From Isoetes taiwanensis (taxonomy: Eukaryota > Streptophyta > Lycopodiopsida > Isoetales > Isoetaceae), in assembly GCA_021234155.1 (NCBI GenBank), contig JAJEKV010000801.1, positions 24,479 through 88,478 on the forward strand: a DNA stretch of 64,000 nt, in the 5' to 3' direction. This document shows, one piece after another, positions 22,044 to 31,364 of the stretch (position 1 is the stretch's first letter; each line of letters begins with the position of its first letter). The translations under genes and the position numbers were made by a program. The notes below the pieces were generated by a model. That model ran no database searches. It was not told the origin of the DNA and saw only the letters and a list, made by a program, of their open reading frames with translations.

Positions 22044-22420
22044 CTTCTTACCTTTCACTATAAATTTGTTGCCGTCCGGTGCCGTCATGGCTTCATTGCG
22101 GTCACAGTCGATCATGGCTTTGGCTGGCTTTAGGAACTCCATTCCTACTATAAGGTCATACCTTCCAATTTCCATGACCTCTGCCCCCATCGGCCACTTA
22201 CTTCCACTAAGGTCTATGTCGAATGTGATCCTCCTCCCCTTAGTGTGCCGAATGGCGCCATTTGCCATAGCAACTGGCCTTGGCTTAGACTTCAATACCT
22301 TGTTCTTCATTAGGGCAGCCAGCCTAGGAGAGGCAAAGTTGTGAGAGCTACCTGTGTCTATGAGGACTACATATGGGTTGCTATCTATGATTCCATCAGC
22401 CACAATATTTGTCGTGATTT
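22044..22420 (-). pseudogene. E1 aspartic protease
   Basis: The minus strand reads GIIDSNPYVVLIDTGSSHNFAS with the catalytic DTG. It continues with RPVAMANGAIRHTKGR, ITFDIDLSG, the second-half motif DLIVGMEFL and AMIDCDRNEAMT. This is the retropepsin that cleaves the Gag-Pol polyprotein. The frame is open to the E3 insertion point and continues in phase into pol at 9889. It is well preserved, and is split rather than decayed. Confidence 0.9.
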
Positions 22421-22439
22421 TTCAATATCACCGACTCAA

Positions 22440-23015
22440 TATTTGCCGTGATATGGCACTCACCATCTATGAAGTCCCGGGCCTCATGCGGTCGCCGTCT
22501 TCATCGCTTACATTGGTGAATCCCAATCCCCAAGCTCCGCCAAAGCCTTTGCATGGCCGAATGGGGCAATCATGTGTTCGGTGCCTCGGCCGGAAGCACA
22601 CTGAAAATATCGGACTCACTCTACCATTTGGAGCTGAACCTTGTCTTGGCTGTCCGGTGTCCGATGAACCGAGCTAGGTGGTATTGGTGTCCTTCGCTTT
22701 TCTCCTTTTCCTCTTTTGTTTAATCTCGACATTTCCCTGATTGTCCTGCCCTTCCGGCTGTGGACCTTCCTCCATGCCTTGCTGAGGTAGTGGTGGAGGT
22801 GGAGGTGGTGCAGGTGCATATTCTTGGGCATTCATCAATGGGGTGGCCCAATGGATCAGCTGATGCATCTGATTCCTCATCTGGACGAGCCTTGCGTTGA
22901 TTGATTCCACCATCATTTCCTCGTTGTTGTCATCTTGATCCCGTCCAAATAGGTTTCTAGGTACCCACTGGTGATGTCGGCCCTGGCCTTGAGAACCTGA
23001 GCCGGTGTTCCTTGC
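22440..23015 (-). pseudogene. E1 gag remnant with internal deletion
   Basis: The minus strand gives a Gag-like N-terminal segment (GRDQDDNNEEMMVESINARL, VQMRNQMHQLIHWATPLMN, then a proline run and QKRKRRKAKD). It passes almost directly to zinc-knuckle-like text (VCFRPRHRTHDCPIRP) and the Gag C-terminus (VSDEDGDRMRPGTS). Related Gag proteins have some 200 capsid residues between these parts (seen in E2 at 57.0-57.7 kb), so the capsid core is missing. The knuckle has lost part of its C-C-H-C pattern. The damage suggests E1 needs Gag from elsewhere. Confidence 0.65.
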
Positions 23016-23243
23016 TGCAAGGATTAATCATCAATACTTGTTATTTGGTTACACATTAATCATATTTGTTTACAATTGAATTGTTGTTAGGTACAAAAGA
23101 AATCATGTGAAAATTCCACTTACAAGTCAAGATCATGGTAAGACATTAATTAGTATATAGAAATACATTTCATGAATTATATGATAATAACTGAAGAGAG
23201 GGTTTTCAATACACTTTAATTAATTAACAAAACAAGCTTTCCA
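23016..23243 (-). other. E1 spacer between ORF-X and gag
   Basis: An AT-rich gap of about 230 bp. On the minus strand it ends with CCTTGCAG before the gag segment, which looks like a 3' splice site. A matching donor was not identified, so an intron is only a possibility. Confidence 0.4.
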
Positions 23244-24754
23244 TCAATGATGTCCCCTCATAGACTTGAAGAAGTTCAAGACATTCTTCAATCCTATCCC
23301 CTTGCCGACGTTCTGCAGGATTCTTGCCGCCGATCCTCCTTCCAATGCTCTTGCCATCTGTGGTGCCGGAAGTTCTGGTGCAGTTGCTGCCATTACTGAC
23401 AAGTGTGCATCCCTGAGGTGGCCCCTTGCGAAGTCGAGAGAATGAAGGACTACGGATCTCTTGAAGAGGATAACATGGTCTACCCAATGCTCTATTCTGG
23501 CATGTTGCCCAAAACCTGAGAGTGCGATGAGGAGCGCCACGGACTCTTCCCCCCTTGGGCTGAACTCCTTGTGAAAAACTATCATCTGCCCTTGGCTAAG
23601 GACCGGAAGATAGTACCTGAGTGCTTTACCCTTGGCTGGGCCCGCGGTTCCCGTGCCTCTCCTCTGAGCTGCTTCACCGAAAACATTTAATGCCATAAGA
23701 TCTTCGTGATCTCTCCACATCGTGGTTGCATTCTCCAAGTTGATGCTGCTAGAAGCTTCGCGCATACTCCTGGAGCGCACTGGTCTACTGGAGCTTGGGC
23801 CTCTTCCCGGCTTATACAACCTGCTTTGGATCTCCTGGAATTCCTCTTCTGGAATGACGGGTTGCTGCTGCTGGTACATCTGCCTTATCTGTTGGTAAGC
23901 TTGAATGTCTGACATAGTTTCCCCGATGTAGGAATGTCGCTCGGCTACCTCCCTTGGAATTTCTTGGTAATCATAGTCGATGAATTCACTGCCCTGTTCT
24001 TGTGCAGCTAGGCTTAGGAGCTCATCGATCCTGAGACCTTCTTCTTGACAATAGGGAAGGTTGAGGATGTCGGTGGCGAATATGTACTCCTCGCCGTCGA
24101 TGATCACTGGGGTCAGGGCCGTGATGCCAACTGGCGGTTCGAAGTCTCGCCTTAGTACTTCCTGTTGCCAGGCTAGATGCCCCTCCATCCTTCTTGCCTC
24201 CCTCATTTCCCAACTTGGGTTCTCTTCCTCTTGCTCTTCATAATCCTGCTCAATCTGCAACATAGGTGTTCCTGATGTGGAGCCGTAGTATTCGTACTCC
24301 GTAGCCTGGATCTCGTGGATGTCTATCTGCGCCCTCCGAGTGTCGAGAGGTGCCAAATCCAAAGGTTGAATTGACGGCTCCCCTTGTTGGTTGTTGCCTT
24401 GTCTTTGCATGAACAAAGCTAAGGCTGCATGGGTGAGAGGTATCTATGCCTATGATGCTTACATGTCATGTAATCTCGGCATATTTACGGTTCTATCCCA
24501 CAACCTATTCTTGCCCTTAGATCCCCATCTATGGCTTGGGTAAAGAGTCTGGGGAAACCCATTTCCCTCCCCTAGGTGGCAAACTAACTTCCGGGGTAGA
24601 ATCTGCTTTGGTCATATTGGCAAATGATGTCGGTGTAATAGGGAGTTCTAGTCAAGGTGGCATGAAGATCAAAGAGATGATCAAAGACATGGAAGGCTTG
24701 CTCGGCAGGGAAATCACGGATGTGGTTGGCCTCATTGTAGCTTGATGGTGCCAT
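23244..24754 (-). pseudogene. ORF-X of E1: conserved accessory protein of unknown function
   Basis: A protein-coding unit between the H3-like ORF and gag. The likely start is the ATG at 24754 (MAPSSYNEANHIRDFPAEQA), 111 bp below a TATA box. That frame stops after about 56 codons, and the rest is a 390-codon open frame from 24416 to 23244. Visible features are an acidic Glu/Tyr-rich N-terminal part (DYEEQEEENPSWEMREARR), a Gln-rich stretch (YQQIRQMYQQQQP), a basic Ser/Arg patch (SSSRPVRSRSM) and a C-terminal part rich in predicted strands (KALRYYLPVLSQGQMIVFHK, VALLIALSGFGQHARIEHW). I recognise no family. E2 has a homologue at 59826-58340 in the same place (SYIGETMSDIQAYQQI against TYTGEFTSHIQAYSNI). 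Conservation in two diverged elements argues for a real gene. A movement- or envelope-type role cannot be supported from sequence. Confidence 0.75.
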
Positions 24755-24864
24755 TGAGCAGAGATAGCTATGAAAAATGGCTTGTGGAGATGAGTAGGAA
24801 GCTGGAAAATCGCCTGAAGTGCTGAGAGCAGTTTTGATGGGGAGAAAATGACAAATGAGGCCCC

Positions 24865-24872
24865 TTTTTATA
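24865..24872 (-). promoter_or_regulatory. TATA box upstream of ORF-X (E1)
   Basis: TATAAAAA in the context GTCTATAAAAAGGGGCC, 111 bp upstream of the ATG at 24754. The corresponding TATA box of E2 (59945-59938) is 112 bp from its ATG. Confidence 0.65.
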
Positions 24873-25045
24873 GACTAGGGATGCCTCGGGTTCCGTGCAC
24901 AAGGGTTCTCGATGGGAAAAACTTTTGTTCCATGGCTATAGATGTCCAAATGAGCTACCATGAAGTGTAAATCTAAGCAAAACAAAGCAAGAAACACTAC
25001 ATGGCAGTTTGTTGGATGAAAATTGGTCAATTTGGGCAAAAATGG

Positions 25046-25297
25046 GCGAAACTGGGTTGCTCCACGAAAATGAGCTCTGCGTGGCGAACGCAGACAGGGT
25101 TTGCGCGGTGCAACCCGATTTCGGATCTTTTTAGATTGTACTGAAGATTTCAGGAAAATTAGAGATGCTAATATGACTATTTGGACGATTCTAATATAAC
25201 TAGGAATTTTTCTCGAGCAAATGGCTTGAAATGGGGTTGCTCTCGCGAAGGTCTAGCGTGGCGTAGGGGTTTTGCGGTGCAACCCGATTGGATTTTT
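25046..25297 (-). repeat. Two copies of a ~65-bp palindrome-flanked motif upstream of the ORF-X promoter
   Basis: The copies at about 25053-25123 and 25233-25292 share GGGTTGCTC at one end, GCGTGGCG in the middle and TTTGCG(C)GGTGCAACCCGAT at the other end. GGGTTGC and GCAACCC form an inverted pair around each copy. They start 180 bp apart and lie about 180 and 360 bp upstream of the TATA box. The layout suggests a cis-regulatory element. Confidence 0.65.
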
Positions 25298-25497
25298 CGA
25301 ATTTTAATTAATTTAATTAGGGTATTTTACTATTTTAATCTATTTGAACATTTCAATTATGATGGCCAAAACTAAACTAGAATTTGAACTACTTAAGCAC
25401 ATCTTCAGACAGAAATTGAAGTCAATTTAGAAACAAAATTTGATATTTATAGGGGGGGAATTTATCAATTACATTAATTTATACAAAATGTGTATCC

Positions 25498-26629
25498 TCA
25501 AGGGTATTCCTTGCGGATACGGCGCCCCAAGTGTAGATCCTTGGGCATCACCGTTACCCTCTTCGCGTGGATCGCGCAGAGGTTTCCTTCCTCGAACAAT
25601 TGGGTGAGCTTGGCCTCCGCAGCTACCTGCAACACCCTTGTCGTGAGCGACGTCACCCTGTAATCGGTGACGAAGTCCTGCATCACCTCTCACATGAGCC
25701 GCTCAAATGGTGCCTTCTTAATTAGGAGATTAGTGCACTGTTGAAAGTGCCTAATCTCCCGAAAAACTCGGGCATGCCTGGAATTTGGTCCGTGATGGAC
25801 CTTCTTGGGCTTCTCCGGTCGTGGAGGCGGTGGCTTGGGCTGGTTCTTGCTGGCTCGGCCCCCCTCCACGTAACGCTGGACATTCTGGCGGCAGTACCAA
25901 TCGTTATACCTCTTCCAACGTCGGAGGTATTCTTCGTACGCCTTGAGGCGGCGGTCACGAAGAGGCGCTCCTCCTTCAAAGAGCGGTCGCTAGCCGCCCC
26001 TTCTGCTTCTTGACCACCTTGGGTGGCTTGGGCCACTTAGGGTAAGGTGGTCTTGCGTCGAGGTTTGAAGATTCCCCGACGACTTCGTCTCCCTCCTCGG
26101 CTTCCTCCTCTTCATCACCTCCTCCTCCTTCTTCCTCCTCGCGCTGGGGAGGCTCCTCGATCACTATGGTCCCTCGGGGCCGATCGTTCCTCCTCTTCGT
26201 TCTCCTCTCCTTCTCGAGTAGCTCCCTCTCTCTTTTCTTTCGTGCTGCTCTGTCTTCCGGCCACTCCGCAACCTTATCATTGCCCTTCCTCTTTGCTGCC
26301 GAAGGGCCCGCCTCCTGGGTCTGCTGCTGCGGCTGTTCCTGGTTCTCCTCCTGTTCTTCGTCTTGGTGCTCCACCTCTGTGTCAGACGAGAGCCCAAAAT
26401 GGCGAGACTCGTCAGGTTGGATTGCGTGCCCGTAGACGAAAGCTTCTTTCTATCGGGGGCCCTCCTCCTGGGAGATGTGGAAGGTATCATCGCTGGAGGA
26501 GAACACCTCTTCGCCCGGCTACGGTCGAAGGTGTGGCGGAATCTTCTTGACATGGCGACCTGCTGCTACGTGCGCCATCGAGAGTGTAGGCCTCTCCCAA
26601 ACTTCCTAGGCATGCTTGGTGCGTGCCAT
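25498..26629 (-). pseudogene. Histone-H3-like protein of E1 (H3 tail start, charged linker, histone fold)
   Basis: First ORF after the E1 PBS. It begins at the ATG at 26629 with MARTKHA, the start of an H3 tail, then meets a TAG. The same frame continues with stops to an acidic and basic linker (AAKRKGNDKVAEWPEDRAAR, EEEEGGGGDEEEEAEEGDE). After a frameshift near 25981 comes LKAYEEYLRRWKRYNDWY, then KKVHHGPNSRHARVFREIRH, which aligns with the H3 neck [20 protein letters not shown]. The fold follows: FQQCTNLLIKKAPFERLM, a TGA where H3 has Arg (LVREI), [32 protein letters not shown] and [16 protein letters not shown], ending with TGA at 25500-25498. The length from LVREI to the second helix equals H3. 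REIRHFQ and TNLLI look like plant CENH3, while VTVMPKD is H3-like. Two stops and one frameshift make this copy non-functional as read. Confidence 0.88.
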
Positions 26630-26716
26630 ACTTAATGGTCTAGAAAATGGATGACATAAGGCTGAGCAAGAGAGATATGGTGGAGGAAATGGTTTGGGAG
26701 GAAAATGAGGTGGGGG

Positions 26717-26725
26717 ATATTTAAA
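26717..26725 (-). promoter_or_regulatory. TATA-like box upstream of the H3-like ORF (E1)
   Basis: TTTAAATAT in the context CCTTTTAAATATCCCCCACC on the minus strand, about 90 bp upstream of the ATG at 26629. It is weaker than the equivalent box in E2 (TATAAATA at 61906-61899). Confidence 0.4.
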
Positions 26726-26729
26726 AGGA

Positions 26730-27180
26730 GGGTCCAGGGAATATTCTCCTACCATTAATAGGCCTACTTATTAGCCCCCTTATTAATTACACCAATGTAC
26801 CCTAATTATTATTAATTTTTAATACACATACTTAAATTCGTATTATACTTTGCGAATTTCAAATTTCCTAATAGTTTAAAGTGTTAATTATGGACCTCCA
26901 TTTTCAACCTTCGGATCTCAGATTGGCATGATTCTTGACAAGGAACACAAGTTGAAATTTGATGCAGATGCATAATTTTCACTCCAAATTTACTAGAAGG
27001 TGAATTTGACTCCTTCTTCCTTAAAGCTAACACTTAACCCTACATTGCGGACCCACTACAGGAGAAAAAAATTCCTCCTATTTTCGAGGTTCGATGGTGG
27101 AAATTTTTATTTCGCACCCTATAGGCTTGTTAGACTACTTTCATGGTTATGGTCAGTGCTAGTTCCTGGTCAACCAAGAA
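26730..27180 (-). other. E1 leader between PBS and first ORF: no gene seen
   Basis: AT-rich leader of about 450 bp with no ORF or repeat recognised. The equivalent leader in E2 is of similar length (62445 to about 61910). Confidence 0.6.
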
Positions 27181-27194
27181 CATCACTGATACCA
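27181..27194 (-). other. Primer binding site of E1 (initiator tRNA-Met type)
   Basis: On the minus strand TGGTATCAGTGATG stands one base inside the LTR end CGTCACA. It matches TGGTATCAGAGC, the plant initiator tRNA-Met PBS, at its first nine positions and proves that E1 reads on the minus strand. Confidence 0.88.
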
Positions 27195-27195
27195 T

Positions 27196-27932
27196 TGTGA
27201 CGCCCTCGCTAAAAATATCACCGGTAATTACACTTTCGTGAAACAAGGCTCAACAACCGTCTTGCCAATGGGTCTACCAGGACTCGAGATGATAAAGAGA
27301 AATTGGGTAGGGGACAGGTGTCTTAATACGGCCCTTCCCTTTGGGTTCCTATCAGGCGGAAGCACAACATCGTCGTAACTAGCAATACAAGCAATACAAC
27401 ATACTACCTCGAAGGGTAGCTAATCCAGCATATCCATAGATGCAAAGAGAACATAATCATATACCATAAAACATGAGAGCTCCTACCCATGGCTCGGCAT
27501 AGGGGAAGTGATCGTTGGATAGGCCCTCAAGGTAGATCTGAGCCACAGTCATAACAATGGCGGGCTGGCATAAGACAATGGCTAGGTCAACCATTACTCC
27601 ATCAGCCCCTCCACGTGCATACTTTTGAAAGATGGGCTAGATCCGCCGTCTCGACATGACTCTAACCTTCCGGATTTCCCATGGCATTTGCCGGGACTAC
27701 TCGGGTTGCATCTCCTGGAGTGGTAGAGGTAGGAAGGGTTGCATCTCCCCTTCGGGGTTAGAGGCTCCGGAATGCGATTAATCAGAGAATCGTGGCGAAC
27801 ATGCATTACCGACCCGGTGACCCGCCAAAACAAAGCCAAGCATTTGACACTTGCAACTCTTGAGAGGCCGGGGCAACACCATCTCCCCGGGATTGTTGGG
27901 CCATGCCCAGCCCACAGTGGAGTGACCACCAT
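27196..27932 (-). repeat. Partial 5' LTR of E1
   Basis: TGTGACGCCCTCGC starts the LTR. Similarity to 4395-5120 continues through CTACCTCGAAGGGTAG, CTCCTACCCA and GGGGCAACACCAT up to about 27932. There it breaks off within text equivalent to the middle of the LTR, and the U3 half is missing. The break adjoins a copia relic, so an insertion plus deletion or other rearrangement removed the rest, together with the expected continuation of the LINE. Confidence 0.85.
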
Positions 27933-27949
27933 AAAGCGATTGTGGTCCT

Positions 27950-29250
27950 TTTTCCTTCTTTTGGGGTTCTTCTTATTTCTTATTATTCATTGATGATTAC
28001 ACAAGGTATGCCTTTACCTATCTATTGAAAACGAAATCAAGTATTTGATATTTTTAAAGCTTTCCGCCAAAGTTGTTGAAAGATTTTTGTCGACAATGGT
28101 GGTGAATATAAATCCAAAGCTTTTTAGGCCAAGACTAACATGGTATTCACCATGATCTTTTACGTACACGACACATCCCAATAAAATGGTGTTTACGAGC
28201 GGACGCATCCATACAAATTTTTGAATTCAAGAAGATCTATGTTGATTCATGCAAATCCATGAAGTTTTGGACTGAAGCTATTCTTCTAGCTGGTTTATAT
28301 TCAAAATCATCTCAAAACAATAGCACTAAAATCTATTACTCCTGTTGAGGCTTGGATAGGTATAAAACCATCCTTTTTCTCATTTTGAATCTTTGGATGT
28401 ATTGCTTATGTACTTGTTTCTCATAAAGATGCGAAGAAACTTGACCCTAGGGCACTAAAAGGTTATTTTTTATTGGATATCAAATTCAAAGGCGAGCTGA
28501 GGTTTTTGCCTCTCTAAGGTGTCCATTAGTCATTGTCTATCTTTGATGAATGGTCAACAGGTGGGGATGCAAATCATCCCAATAGTATTCTAACTATTTT
28601 TCATGATGATGATTTTCTGGGGTATAACTCATGATGCTCATACTCAGTTTTGCATGTTGCTAGATGGAAGTGAGAATGTAGAGGCACCCCATGCCAATGT
28701 TGATGATCGCCGGGGCGTTGATGCTCTTGGCGTTTGTTGATGAAGTCATTGGGATAATATTGAGCCTAATCCGAGAGAATAGTCTAAGGCACACAACTCG
28801 AACTTGGGTTCCTACCATAAATTCTTGATTGTCAGGCCTTATTTGTTTCTCATGATCACTTACATATGAGCAAGCTATCTCTTCCTCAAATCATGAGATG
28901 TGGAAAATTGCAATGCAGGATATGAATATGATTCTTGGATTTCTAAAGAAGTTAAAAAAGGGCTTTATTAAGATTGAATATTGTCCTTCATATTGAATCG
29001 TCTGATATGTTTCAAAAGTTACTTCCGAGAAGCCATTATCCAAAGCATAGAGCTGCTTTGGAAGTTACACTAGCGGCCCCTATGTGAGTATACTCATACT
29101 TGGCGGATGCTCGGATTTTTCCTTTGATTCCCATGGACAAGATTTTTTTACTCGAGCTAGAGATTGACATGGGGACACATTTGCAGCATTATGCATTTGA
29201 TCTCACCCTCAGTTTGTGACATGCTACTTATTTTGTTTTACAAAGAGACA
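27950..29250 (+). pseudogene. Ty1/copia polyprotein relic (integrase core and beyond)
   Basis: Plus-strand translation in shifting frames gives [30 protein letters not shown] (the DNGGEY catalytic motif), SMLIHAN, a stretch matching NHLPTIALKSITPVEAW, KPSFSH and DPRALKGYF. These are diagnostic of a Ty1/copia integrase and the following domain. There are many stops and frameshifts. Similarity fades after about 28570, and the 28.6-29.25 kb part is assigned only by continuity. Confidence 0.8.
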
Positions 29251-29756
29251 AAGATTGTAGGGGTTTTAATTGGAATAATAAAAATCATTCTCATTCTCAT
29301 TCTCATTCTTACTAAATTTTCATCCAATAAATTTGAACATCCAACACTATTTTTTCTTATTCAAATTCATTTTGGTTCTCAATGGTTTTCTCTAAGCATT
29401 TTATAACCCTTACGTTAAGGTACTTGGCTTCTTGAAATCAATTCCACTTTCTTTCAACAATTGGTTTCTTCCTTGTAACCCCTTTATGATCTTGCTTGAA
29501 AGAATTCCCATGGTCAATTTTCACGGTGGGTGAATTCGTTCTCCTTTTTCCCTTGCCTTCATCAACACAATAAACTTCATTTTTGGCTTTTGCCTTTGTT
29601 GTAAAATTTTTTTATTTTCTTGGGTTTATTGTTGCAACCTGTTTTCTCATAATTCCCACCAATTTTCTCTCCTTCAAATTCCTGACTTGACCCCTTTTCT
29701 TATGAGGCCTTTATTTAGTCTGGTCATTTTCTTTTAATTCCCCATAGGTATTTCTT
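29251..29756. other. Anonymous AT-rich stretch with a short CATTCT repeat
   Basis: No gene is seen. CATTCT is repeated four times at about 29287-29310 (TCATTCTCATTCTCATTC), inside T-rich sequence. Confidence 0.6.
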
Positions 29757-31364
29757 TGTGGCGCCCCGCTAAATATCGGCGTGGTACCTACCTCGGAAAT
29801 CCCGTCCGCTCAACAACCAAGACAGGGCCCCTCGTCTACCCGCGCTCACGAGATGACCGTAGTGCGGGTAGGGGACCACGAAGGTGTCTTATGCGTGCCC
29901 TTCCCTTTGGGCTCCTATCACGCCCGAAGCGACAACATCGTCGAGAATTAGCAATACAAACAATACAACATACTACCTCGAAGGGTAGCTAATCCCATAT
30001 ATCCATAGATGCAAAGAACATAATCATAAAACTCCTACCCATGGCTCCGGACTCACAGGGAAGGATATTTGGATAGGCCTCAAGATAGATCAGGTAGAGT
30101 CATAACAATGGCGGGGTTGGCATAAGACAATGGCTAGGGTTGACTACTCCATCCGCCCCTCCTATGCATACTTTGCGGATGGGCTAGATCGAGGGCTCGA
30201 CATGACTCTAACCGGGGATATGCAATCCCATGGCATCACCCGCCGGGACTACTCGTGTTGCATCTCCCCGGGTCCAGTAGAGGTAGGAAGGGTTGCATCT
30301 CCCCTTCCGGGGTCTAGAGGCTCCACAGGCGACTAGAGAATCGTGGCGACACCCGGTACCCAAACCCCCCAAAACAAGAGCCAAGCTGACACTTGCAACT
30401 CTTGAGAGGAGGGGCAACACCATCGCCCAGGAGGTGTCAGGACCCATGCCCGGCCCACCACAGTAAGTGAGACCATAAGCCTAGCCCACTATGGGATCCC
30501 CGTAGCCCCCACTCGGCGAGGGATCCTCCCTCCATCTTGCCTCTAGCCCCGTTGTGTAGTCTTTGAGTCACACCATAGCATCCATAGCGGTGGGTTCCTA
30601 TGCAGGGTAGCATCTAATAGGAACTAAGGGATCTACACTAGGAGCATACTACATATGGCCCTAGGTCTCTACCCCTTCTCAACACAAGAGGAGCAACATG
30701 ATCAACCAACAACACATATATCACATCATGAACAATATCATATGAACATCTTAACCTAATCATACATATCTAACTAACGGTTAGGGTTCCTTGATTAGGG
30801 TTCAAGATGTTCAACAAAAGGTTCTAGGGTGGCTCTACTCTAGACACGAAATACTAACCCATCACAGGTGCTAACTTCGGATGAACTATCATGAACTCTA
30901 CTCAACCTACCTCCTCGAGGCGCTTCCCCCCCCCATCCACGGCGTCTCCATGCTCCTTGGCGTGGTTCGATGGCTTGCTCCCTCAACGATCATACACACC
31001 TCCCGAGGGCTTTTTGCTCCAGGCTAGGCTATGAATGAGCGGTGCTCGAAGCGGGGTTTCGAACGCGTGATAATGAGTTCAGTGCTGGAGTGGGGAAAAG
31101 GGTCTAGGGTTAGGGTTAGAGCTAATATAGGTGTGGGTCCACATGGGATACGTGGCACCACTAGGATGAGGCCGTGTGGCGGTTACCCAATAGGATAAGG
31201 CCATGTGGAAATGGGCCTTATCTAAGGTTATCTAAGTTAAACAACTAACTTAGATGTGCACCCCTTGCCACTTTCTAAGGCATACAAGGCTACTTAGGCG
31301 GACTTGTATGGTGGTCGAATCGAGGAATATCGTATTTATAGCGTATATTCCCCGGAACGTCACA
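29757..31364 (-). repeat. Solo LTR of the E1 family
   Basis: A full-length copy (about 1.6 kb) from TGTGGCGCCCC to GGAACGTCACA, collinear with 4395-6018. It has neither PBS nor PPT next to it and no internal region on either side, so it is a solo LTR left by LTR-LTR recombination or a fragment. The flanking pentamers (TTCTT left, CTTCC right) do not match cleanly. Confidence 0.85.

Larger units (their letters stand above)
4395..27932 (-). mobile_element. Chromovirus E1 (Ty3/gypsy), coded on the minus strand, interrupted by E3
   Basis: Boundaries: 3' LTR 4395-6018 at the left, then PPT, chromodomain, integrase, RNase H, RT, [E3 insertion 9890-22038], protease, gag remnant, ORF-X, histone-H3-like ORF, leader, PBS 27181-27194 and a partial 5' LTR 27196-27932. 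The element inserted into the LINE at 4394, with CGGCA directly left of the LTR. The matching right-hand duplication cannot be seen because the 5' LTR is cut off at about 27932. Pol is fairly well preserved, while gag and the accessory ORFs carry stops and frameshifts. Confidence 0.92.

Noticed and set aside
23244-24416. Calling ORF-X a Gag, envelope or movement protein
   Set aside because: No zinc knuckle, capsid core, signal peptide or membrane segment is visible; the strand-rich C-terminus alone is not enough to claim a 30K-type fold.
26047-26550. Plus-strand ORF of 167 codons rich in Leu, Pro and Ser
   Set aside because: It is the antisense of the acidic/basic linker of the H3-like ORF. 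The minus strand carries the homology.
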